Shown piece by piece: positions 1 through 5,189 of a stretch of 5,189 bases of DNA. Location: NCBI GenBank assembly GCA_913775005.1, contig CAJYKY010000142.1:1-5189 (forward strand), in the 5' to 3' direction. The notes beneath the pieces were generated by a model. That model did not search any database. It was not told where the DNA came from and saw only the letters and a program-made list of their open reading frames with translations. The stretch comes from an uncultured Achromobacter sp. Its GTDB lineage: Bacteria; Pseudomonadota; Gammaproteobacteria; Burkholderiales; Burkholderiaceae_B. Both the position numbers and the translations under genes were made by a program. Positions within the stretch are counted from its first letter, which is position 1; every line of letters starts with the position of its first letter.

Positions 1-50
1 CCAAGGTCATCAAGGCCAATGGCGTGCCCAAGACCGATCTGAAAGCCTGA
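1..50 (+). CDS. C-terminal end of a probable Bug/TctC-family solute-binding protein (partial)
   Basis: Only the last 15 codons are inside the window. In the frame of codons starting at base 3 they read KVIKANGVPKTDLKA and end at a TGA at 48-50. The pattern 'KVI + two residues + GV + P' at the extreme C-terminus is typical of Bug-type periplasmic binding proteins of tripartite tricarboxylate transporters, which capture carboxylates or similar small molecules for uptake. This rests on a short stretch and on memory of the family, so the frame is more certain than the product. The next gene starts 20 bases downstream on the same strand, which suggests co-transcription. The 5' end lies outside the window. 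Confidence 0.6.
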   Translation, partial: KVIKANGVPKTDLKA

Positions 51-59
51 ACGCGACAC

Positions 60-64
60 AAGGA
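60..64 (+). promoter_or_regulatory. Ribosome binding site AAGGA for the BAAT-family gene
   Basis: AAGGA lies 6 bases before the GTG at 71. This is a good Shine-Dalgarno match at good spacing and it decides in favour of the GTG start. The nearby ATG at 66-68 is in another frame and meets a stop after two codons. Confidence 0.7.
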
Positions 65-70
65 CATGCC

Positions 71-1369
71 GTGACCGACCAAGCCCGCATCACCGTCACC
101 CCTGAATTTGCCCTGATCGACGTCGCCCGCGACATCCGCATCGAGGGCTTTCCGGCCTACGCCTTCGTCACCGTCCGGGCCAGCATGCAGATGTGCGGCG
201 CGCCGTGGCGCTCGCAAGCCGTCTTCGTGGCCGGCCATGACGGCAGCCTGGATCTGGGCCGCGATAGCCCCGTATCCGGCAGCTACAACGAACCGTCGGC
301 GATGGGCCTGGTCTGGTCCATGGTCTGCCAGGACATGAGCCGCGTGGCGTTTCCACCAGACCGCACGGAACCGCTCGTGATCCAGATTGACGCCACCGAC
401 GGCGTGCACACCGTGTCGGCCCGGCTGGTGCAGGAATTCCTGCAAGAGGGCGTCACGCATGAAGCGGTGCGCGTAGAGGTCGGCGGCATGATGGTGTCGG
501 GCGAACTTTACACGCCCGCCGGCCCCGGCCCCCACCCGCTGGTCATCTACATGAACGGCTCGTCGGGCGGCGTCAACGCGCCGCGTGCCGCGCTGTTCGC
601 CGCACGCGGCTTTCAGTGCCTGGCGCTGGCCATCTTCAATTACGAGGGCCGGCCCAAGTATTTGAACGACATGCCCTTGGAATACTTCGAACACGCCTTG
701 CGCTGGGCGCGTGAGACGCTGGCGCCGCGCGATGGCTTCGTCGCCTTGTCCGGTATCAGCCGGGGCGGCGAAACGTCTTTGCTGGTGGCATCGCACTACC
801 CGGCTCTGGTCAGCGCGGTCGTCGCCTACGTGCCGTCGCCCGTCATGCACGGCGTGGTCAGCGCGGGCTCGCCCGGCACCGGCCGCAACGCGCAGGTCTG
901 GACCAAAGGCGGTGTAGCCTTGCCGCACCTGTGGGAAAACAACGCCAGCGCCGATTGGGAAGCGGCTTACGCGTCCGAGCCGCCGTACCGCCAGACTCAC
1001 GCTTTCCTAAGCGCCACGCGCGACAGCGCCGCTTTCGAACGCGCGCGGATTCCCGTGGAAAATTTCCCCGGCCCGGTCATGCTGGTCAGCGCATCCGACG
1101 ACGGCTTCTGGCCCAGCACCGCGTATTCCGAGATCGTCATGCGCCAGCGGCAGGCGCACGGCCTGCCCACGTTCCATCACGTGTGCATGGGGGCGGGGCA
1201 TCACGTGCATTACCCCTATCTGCCCGGCACGCTGATCAGCAAACCGCACGCGATGTCGGGCTTGCTGCTGGATGCGGGCGGCACTCCCGCAGCCAATGCG
1301 GCCGGCAACGAAGGCTCGTACCTGGCCGTGCTGGAATTCCTGGGGCGTGCGGCGGGTAGCGATCGATAG
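71..1369 (+). CDS. Acyl-CoA thioester hydrolase / bile acid-CoA:amino acid N-acyltransferase (BAAT) family protein
   Basis: A 432-residue protein with the two-part layout of the acyl-CoA thioesterase/BAAT family. An N-terminal beta-rich domain spans roughly residues 8-130 and includes the family-like stretch GSYNEPSAMGLVWSM. A C-terminal alpha/beta-hydrolase domain follows from about residue 137. Likely catalytic residues are Ser230 in GISRGGE, Asp343 or Asp344 in SASDDGFWPS, and His377 in GAGHH. The NGSSGG segment (162-167) probably shapes the oxyanion hole. Family members hydrolyse acyl-CoA to free acid and CoA, or transfer the acyl group to an amino acid. In animals the nucleophile is Ser in the thioesterases and Cys in BAAT, so Ser here favours hydrolysis. 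Length fits the family. No signal peptide is visible, so it is probably cytoplasmic. The GTG start is supported by AAGGA at 60-64. The physiological substrate cannot be read from the sequence. The preceding binding-protein gene and the following hydrolase suggest carboxylate or acyl-CoA catabolism. Confidence 0.88.
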   Translation: MTDQARITVTPEFALIDVARDIRIEGFPAYAFVTVRASMQMCGAPWRSQAVFVAGHDGSLDLGRDSPVSGSYNEPSAMGLVWSMVCQDMSRVAFPPDRTEPLVIQIDATDGVHTVSARLVQEFLQEGVTHEAVRVEVGGMMVSGELYTPAGPGPHPLVIYMNGSSGGVNAPRAALFAARGFQCLALAIFNYEGRPKYLNDMPLEYFEHALRWARETLAPRDGFVALSGISRGGETSLLVASHYPALVSAVVAYVPSPVMHGVVSAGSPGTGRNAQVWTKGGVALPHLWENNASADWEAAYASEPPYRQTHAFLSATRDSAAFERARIPVENFPGPVMLVSASDDGFWPSTAYSEIVMRQRQAHGLPTFHHVCMGAGHHVHYPYLPGTLISKPHAMSGLLLDAGGTPAANAAGNEGSYLAVLEFLGRAAGSDR

Positions 1370-1377
1370 GCGTTGCC

Positions 1378-2184
1378 GTGTATTCGCCAGTCGACATCGT
1401 CTCGGGCCGCGCCCGCCTTGCCGCCAGCGTGGCGGGTGAGGGCGCACCGGTCATCTTCCTGCACGCCAACGTGTGCGACAGCCGCATGTGGCACGCGCAG
1501 ACTGCCGCCGTGGCCGCGCACCGCAAGGCCATCGCCTATGACCGGCGCGGCTTCGGCCAGACCCGCTACGACGCAGAAGACCACTCCGCCGTCGCCGACC
1601 TGATGGCGGTGATCAGCGCGCTGGCCGGCGGTCAACCCGCCGTGCTGGTCGCCTGCTCACAAGGCGCGCGCATCGCCGTGGACACTGCGCTGCTGCATCC
1701 CCACGCGGTAGCCGCCTTGGTGCTGGTGTCCGCCTCGATCGCGGCCTCTGAAGACGCGCCCATGTCGCCCGAATGCCAGCGCCTGATGGCGCAGCTGAAT
1801 GCCGCACAAGCGCGAGGGGACCTGGATGCCGTCAACGCATTGAAAGCGCGGCTGTTTCTAGACGGCCCGCTCGCCGCCGAAGGCCGCGTCACAGGCGCCG
1901 CGCGTGACCTGTTTCTTCAGATGAACGGCCAGGTGCTGAACGCCAAGCCGCCGGGCCTAAGCGGGGATGCGATCCCCGCCTTTGCGCGCTTGAATGAAAT
2001 TGCCGCGCCCACGTTGGTGATGTGGGGCGACCTGGATTTTCCCCACATCCAGGCGCGCTGCCGTACGGCGGCCGAGCGCGTGGCGAAGGGAACGGCCTAT
2101 GAAATCAAAGGCACGGCGCATCTGCCCAGCCTGGATCAGCCGGACGAGGTGACGCGTGCGTTGCTTGGGTTTCTGAACGGGTGA
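1378..2184 (+). CDS. Alpha/beta-fold hydrolase
   Basis: A 268-residue protein of normal size for a single-domain alpha/beta hydrolase. In order: N-terminal strands leading into VIFLHANVCDS (His29 and Asn31 near the oxyanion hole), the DRRGFGQT loop typical of the fold, the nucleophile elbow ACSQGA with Ser94, a helical cap region around residues 125-195, Asp220 in MWGDLDFPH, and His248 in GTAHLPSLDQP. The triad is therefore intact. Enzymes of this group hydrolyse esters, lactones or C-C bonds; the substrate cannot be assigned from sequence alone. No signal peptide is seen, so a cytoplasmic location is likely. The GTG start is preferred because it keeps the first beta strands. A weak TAGG at 1367-1370 overlaps the upstream stop and serves as the only ribosome-binding candidate, so coupling to the upstream gene is likely. 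The gap to that gene is 8 bases and GC is very high (86 of 120 bases at 1501-1620). Confidence 0.85.
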   Translation: MYSPVDIVSGRARLAASVAGEGAPVIFLHANVCDSRMWHAQTAAVAAHRKAIAYDRRGFGQTRYDAEDHSAVADLMAVISALAGGQPAVLVACSQGARIAVDTALLHPHAVAALVLVSASIAASEDAPMSPECQRLMAQLNAAQARGDLDAVNALKARLFLDGPLAAEGRVTGAARDLFLQMNGQVLNAKPPGLSGDAIPAFARLNEIAAPTLVMWGDLDFPHIQARCRTAAERVAKGTAYEIKGTAHLPSLDQPDEVTRALLGFLNG

Positions 2185-2213
2185 CACTTGCCCCGGAGTT
2201 TCCCTAAAAGAGA

Positions 2214-2241
2214 TTGATATTTTCTTCGCGCGGAGCAAAAT
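2214..2241 (+). promoter_or_regulatory. Possible sigma70-type promoter for the exported-protein genes
   Basis: TTGATA at 2214-2219 matches the -35 consensus at 5 of 6 bases. CAAAAT at 2236-2241 matches the -10 consensus at 4 of 6, with a 16-base spacer. It sits in the most AT-rich part of the spacer (29 of 60 bases are G or C at 2221-2280). Transcription would begin near 2248, giving a leader of about 50 bases before the ATG at 2297. The position, after the end of the hydrolase operon and before two genes of different character, supports it. The weak -10 keeps confidence low. Confidence 0.35.
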
Positions 2242-2253
2242 ACTTCGCTTGCG

Positions 2254-2265
2254 GTAGACGTCAAC
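2254..2265. promoter_or_regulatory. Imperfect palindrome, possible operator
   Basis: GTAGACGTCAAC is a 12-base palindrome around GACGTC with one mismatched symmetric pair. It lies just downstream of the expected transcription start, a usual place for a repressor site. No known regulator is recognised and palindromes of this size arise by chance. Confidence 0.15.
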
Positions 2266-2296
2266 AATAACGGCTTCAACTCCTTCGGGGCGGTCC

Positions 2297-2947
2297 ATGG
2301 ACATGTCACGCCGTAACGTTCTTCTGGCTTTAGCCGGCCTGCTTGCCACAGGCCGTGCGGCACAGGCACAGCAAATGTGCACGCAAGGCGGGCCGACGCT
2401 GGATGAAATTCTTCACAGCTGGAACGAAGCCACCAATCAAGCGCAGCGCGACACACAATATTTCGGCATTACGCTGGATCGATTATCCAAAGCACCGTAT
2501 CTTGGCTCCAAAGATGGCACTTCGGTCGTGGAAGAGGGCGTCATCGGCCGGCTTTCCGTGAATGGCAAAGCACTGGGCGATACGTTGGAAAATGCTGCGC
2601 TGCGGATCGCACCCGGCGTTTATCGCGGCCGCATGCGTTATGTGTCCAACAAGAATTTTGTGCAAGGTCCGCTAGGCGTCATGGCTCAGACGGGGGACTT
2701 CCTGTTGGAAGTCGTCGACGCCACCGCACGTCGCAGTGACCTGCTGGTGCATTCGGGCAACAAACCCTGGCACTCCCGCGGCTGCATCCTGGCAGGCGCC
2801 GCCGTCAAGAATACGGTCAACGGCAAGACGCAGGTAACCATGGCCGACGATTCCACGCTGAAAGCCTTGCGCCTCGCGTTCTATGGAACAGATACGCCCA
2901 ACGCGTGTCCGGTCAAGACCATCTCATTCACGATCAACGATCTGTAG
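2297..2947 (+). CDS. Exported DUF5675-like protein with a YkuD-like His/Cys motif
   Basis: A 216-residue protein. Residues 1-24 form a signal peptide: SRRNVLL (4-10) resembles a twin-arginine motif although Val replaces the usual Phe, then a hydrophobic stretch, then AQA with likely cleavage after Ala24. The mature protein has a linker to about residue 80. A DUF5675-like domain follows: GVIGRLSVNG (81-90), DTLEN (95-99), IAPGVY (104-109), then HSGN (152-155) and SRGCILAG (160-167). His152 and Cys163 are the conserved-looking polar pair, and SRGCI resembles the SHGCI active-site motif of L,D-transpeptidases. A related fold or peptidoglycan role is inference. Other mature cysteines are Cys28 and Cys204, which could form a disulfide in the periplasm. 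The ATG at 2297 is chosen, but ATG at 2303 would also keep the signal peptide; the ribosome site is weak (GGGG at 2287-2290). The first half has much lower GC than the upstream operon (59 of 120 bases at 2401-2520), hinting at separate acquisition. The large exported-protein gene follows after 21 bases. Confidence 0.8.
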   Translation: MDMSRRNVLLALAGLLATGRAAQAQQMCTQGGPTLDEILHSWNEATNQAQRDTQYFGITLDRLSKAPYLGSKDGTSVVEEGVIGRLSVNGKALGDTLENAALRIAPGVYRGRMRYVSNKNFVQGPLGVMAQTGDFLLEVVDATARRSDLLVHSGNKPWHSRGCILAGAAVKNTVNGKTQVTMADDSTLKALRLAFYGTDTPNACPVKTISFTINDL

Positions 2948-2968
2948 TTCAACCCATTGGGTGAACCC

Positions 2969-5189
2969 ATGCCAAAGCGCTCTTGCGTGACGTTGGCGGC
3001 AAGCATCACAGCGGCCTTTCTGGTGGCGGCGTCAGTGAGCGTGGTGTGGCCAGCGGCCGGCCGTGCGCAAACGCTCCCGGACCTGTCCAGCCGCGATGCC
3101 GCTACCTTCCAGTTGGCGTTGACCATGAAAATGCGCGCCGACCAGCAATATCTGGCGGGCGACACCAGCAATGCCAAGCCGCTCTATGAGCAGGCGCAGC
3201 TTGAGCTTCGGACAGTGGGCGTCGACTGGCGCAAGCAGAATCCGGCGCTGGCGTCGATGTTGGAAGCGGATATCGACTATCGCCTGACGCTGCTGAAATA
3301 TGGTGCGGACTTCTGGGGCGTGTCTTACAGCCTGACGCCTATCAATCCGGTCTTGGCGTATGCCCGGTTTAAACGGTCGGTGGATGAATTTGACGATGTC
3401 GTCAAACAGATTCAGGCGGCGCGGTTAGAGCTGGCGAAAACGAATCTCTCCGCCGAGCAGCAAGAGGCGGCACGATCGGTGGCACGCACTGATAGCGATA
3501 CGCACGCACTGGAAATCGTTATGGCTGACATCAGTGCGACGCACCATGCCGCGCGCGCCACGGCGGCTGAAGAACGCATTGAAAGAAACCTGCGCCGGCA
3601 AAAGTCCATTGCGGATGAACGCAAGCTGCTCAGTGCGCAGTACGACGCGGTGCACAAACAGTTCGATACCCTCGCCGTCAACGGCGTGCTGCAAGCCGCG
3701 GGCCTGCCGCCGGAGCTGTCGGGGCTGGCCGACGGGGCGCCGCTGCAAGACACGTTGCTCAAGCTGGGAAAGTCCTACGTTCTGTCGGACAGCAACGTCG
3801 CGCAGGCTTTCAAGGACTATTCCCAGGCCACTGCGGAATTCGTTGACGCCGCCCAGCAGATCGCCCAGACCGCGCGAAATGTCCAGCAAATGCGCGATAC
3901 CGCGCAGGCGGCAACGACGGCATTGCGGCGAGGCTCATTGGAAGGCGTGCTTCAGGCGGGCGCGGTGGTGTTCCAGCAACTGCCAAAGGCCGAGCAAGAC
4001 CGCCTTACTCAATGGGTGGTCAATGATTCCAAGCCCTTGCTGGCACTGATCGATACTGCCGGGCGAATGCGGCCCGCCCTGGATGCCGTGGCGGGCCTGG
4101 TGTCGAATGACCCGGCGATGGTGGCACGTTTGAAAGCGGTTCTGAAGCAAGAGGCGTTGACCAATGTGGCGGGGTTTGACACGTGGTATCGCGCCCGTCT
4201 GGCTCAGGCGGCCAACCTGCAATTGGATGCGGCGTTACTGACCGAGCAGGCCATACGCGGATGGCCCAACGCCTTCATTGCGCAGCTACCCGCCGACACC
4301 CGCCAAGCCCTGAGGCAGGGGCACGATGCCATCAACGATGCGCAACTGGCGCTGCGCCTCGTGGCGCAGTGGCCGCCAGCCGAAATCCGCATCCTGAAGA
4401 CCGAACGCAGTGTCGAGGTGCGCACCGGCGACAAGACCGTGCATATCGACATCCAGGCCTTTATCGCTGCTCAGTCCAAAGTCAGTCTGGAAAGCGTTGC
4501 CGACTACGCGCAGACCGCCGCCAGGCAGGGCGCTGACGTCGCGCGCGAGGCGCTGCGAGCGCAGACAGAGCTGCTGCTCGATGGCATTGCGCCTGACGCC
4601 GACGCGTTCACGCATGACTTGACTGCCACCTTGCCGGACCTTTCGCCGTCTGTGTCGCTGGAGCGCGTACTGACAGCAAACACGGCGTCACCCGAGGCGT
4701 CGGGCCAACTGTTTGACGCCATCTGGAACCGGATGCCGGCACCGCTGCGGCCGGCGGCCGGTCAGCAGTTGGCGTCCATGCAGGCGGGCAGCGTGATTGC
4801 CCAGCAAGTCATGGCCGCCGACAAGCGCCAGCCCGTCAGGGGCGCCTTCGATGGCGACGGCGGGGTTCAAGGGGCTGCCAGCGGCAAGAGCGACGCCAAC
4901 GAGGCCACGCTGAGGATGGCGGTAACGGCGGCGTTTCCGGCCGCAGGCGCGGCGCTGATGGCGGCCGACGGCGCGAAGGCGTTGGGGCAGATGAACGAAC
5001 TTGCCAATCGCATCAACGCACTGAGCCAGGAAGACCGGGCCATCATGGTCGAGCAATTCGCCCTTTACGATCTGGTGCGCGATGAGCGGGTGGCGGTGGC
5101 CCTGTCGGACATGAGCAAGCGAGTGTCCGATCGGCGCATCCAGGGCGCGCAAGAGCAGATAGAGCGCTACAGCCGGGCCACCCAACAGC
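2969..5189 (+). CDS. Large exported Ala/Gln-rich helical protein of unknown family (3' end outside window)
   Basis: An open frame of 740 codons runs from the ATG at 2969 to the window edge without a stop. I do not recognise the family. Residues 1-33 form a Sec-type signal peptide: basic PKR start, long hydrophobic core, and AGRA with likely cleavage after Ala33. Residues 53-80 look like one TPR helix pair (YLAGD, then NAKPLYEQA). Residues 134-236 are charged, heptad-rich and probably coiled coil. A short strand-like segment lies near 472-492 (EIRILKTERSVEVRTG). FDGDGG at 627-632 precedes an Ala/Gly-rich weakly hydrophobic stretch, 650-666. The remainder is predicted by eye to be helical. The only cysteine is Cys6 in the signal peptide and is not placed as a lipobox, so the visible mature part has none. 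A periplasmic or surface location is inferred. The start is supported by the signal peptide and by GGTGA at 2960-2964, though its 4-base spacing is short. The upstream DUF5675-like gene lies 21 bases away, probably in the same operon. A structural or secreted effector-like role is possible but unsupported. Confidence 0.8.
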   Translation, partial: MPKRSCVTLAASITAAFLVAASVSVVWPAAGRAQTLPDLSSRDAATFQLALTMKMRADQQYLAGDTSNAKPLYEQAQLELRTVGVDWRKQNPALASMLEADIDYRLTLLKYGADFWGVSYSLTPINPVLAYARFKRSVDEFDDVVKQIQAARLELAKTNLSAEQQEAARSVARTDSDTHALEIVMADISATHHAARATAAEERIERNLRRQKSIADERKLLSAQYDAVHKQFDTLAVNGVLQAAGLPPELSGLADGAPLQDTLLKLGKSYVLSDSNVAQAFKDYSQATAEFVDAAQQIAQTARNVQQMRDTAQAATTALRRGSLEGVLQAGAVVFQQLPKAEQDRLTQWVVNDSKPLLALIDTAGRMRPALDAVAGLVSNDPAMVARLKAVLKQEALTNVAGFDTWYRARLAQAANLQLDAALLTEQAIRGWPNAFIAQLPADTRQALRQGHDAINDAQLALRLVAQWPPAEIRILKTERSVEVRTGDKTVHIDIQAFIAAQSKVSLESVADYAQTAARQGADVAREALRAQTELLLDGIAPDADAFTHDLTATLPDLSPSVSLERVLTANTASPEASGQLFDAIWNRMPAPLRPAAGQQLASMQAGSVIAQQVMAADKRQPVRGAFDGDGGVQGAASGKSDANEATLRMAVTAAFPAAGAALMAADGAKALGQMNELANRINALSQEDRAIMVEQFALYDLVRDERVAVALSDMSKRVSDRRIQGAQEQIERYSRATQQ

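Larger units (their letters stand above)
2191..2290. repeat. Widely spaced inverted repeat around the intergenic region
   Basis: CCCCGGAG at 2191-2198 is complementary to CTCC (2280-2283) plus GGGG (2287-2290), with a 3-base TTC bulge in the right arm. The arms bracket most of the spacer between the two transcription units. The right arm by itself can also form a tiny hairpin with a TTCG loop (2282-2289), next to the G-rich run that is the only ribosome-binding candidate for the gene at 2297. With only 8 pairs and an 81-base separation, chance is a real possibility. Confidence 0.2.

Noticed and set aside
66..74. Two-codon frame ATG CCG TGA overlapping the GTG start of the BAAT-family gene
   Set aside because: It could in principle couple translation to the upstream gene, but it is far too short to be evidence by itself. 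The AAGGA spacing already fits the GTG at 71.
1007..1635. Overlapping minus-strand open frames across the junction of the two hydrolase genes
   Set aside because: Both plus-strand genes here have full catalytic triads and normal lengths. The antisense translations have no domain and no credible ribosome site.
2178..2206. Possible terminator after the alpha/beta hydrolase gene
   Set aside because: CGGG (2178-2181) and CCCG (2192-2195) give only a 4-pair stem with a 10-base loop and no T-tract follows. This is not enough to call an intrinsic terminator.
2224..2254. Imperfect direct repeat CTTCGCGCGG / CTTCGCTTGCGG in the spacer
   Set aside because: Two short copies with a 2-base insertion, overlapping the promoter candidate. 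There is no third copy and no known site type, so chance similarity is likely.
2945..2968. In-frame TAG between the DUF5675-like gene and the large gene, suggesting read-through or a split gene
   Set aside because: The two genes share a reading frame, but the second has its own ATG and a full signal peptide that would be buried in a fusion. A shared frame happens by chance in one of three cases.
3425..3889. Minus-strand open frame of about 150 codons inside the large exported-protein gene
   Set aside because: It lies wholly opposite a 740-codon plus-strand frame with a signal peptide. Its translation has no recognisable domain. GC-rich genes routinely leave long antisense frames.
4688..5185. 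Minus-strand open frame of 165 codons near the right edge
   Set aside because: It sits opposite the continuing large plus-strand gene. The translation is rich in Arg, His and Leu without any family motif, as expected of an antisense shadow.

Overview
The window looks like chromosomal DNA of a high-GC betaproteobacterium, most likely Burkholderiales/Alcaligenaceae (Achromobacter- or Bordetella-like). This is inferred from the GC-rich coding style and from a gene end at the left edge that reads like the C-terminus of a Bug/TctC-type solute-binding protein, a family greatly expanded in that group. No RNA gene, insertion sequence, CRISPR array or phage hallmark is visible. All supported genes lie on the + strand.

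Left part (1-2184): an apparent operon. The Bug-type end (stop at 48-50) is followed after 20 bases by a GTG-started gene for a 432-residue acyl-CoA thioester hydrolase/BAAT-family protein (71-1369). After 8 bases comes a second GTG-started gene, a 268-residue alpha/beta hydrolase (1378-2184). Both hydrolases keep a complete Ser-Asp-His triad. Uptake of an organic acid by the binding protein, with hydrolysis of a CoA thioester or another ester by the enzymes, is a reasonable but unproven joint role.

Spacer (2185-2296): 112 bases with a marked drop in GC, a plausible sigma70-type promoter, an imperfect palindrome and a widely spaced inverted repeat. No convincing terminator is visible. It appears to start a new transcription unit.

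Right part (2297-5189): two genes for exported proteins, 21 bases apart. The first (2297-2947) encodes a 216-residue protein with a twin-arginine-like signal peptide and a DUF5675-like domain whose HSGN...SRGCI motif resembles the His/Cys active site of YkuD L,D-transpeptidases. The second starts at 2969 and stays open for 740 codons to the window edge. It encodes a large, Ala/Gln-rich, mostly helical protein with a signal peptide, one TPR-like helix pair, a coiled-coil-like stretch and no family I recognise. This pair is the least explained and most interesting content here. Its true length and partners lie beyond the window.
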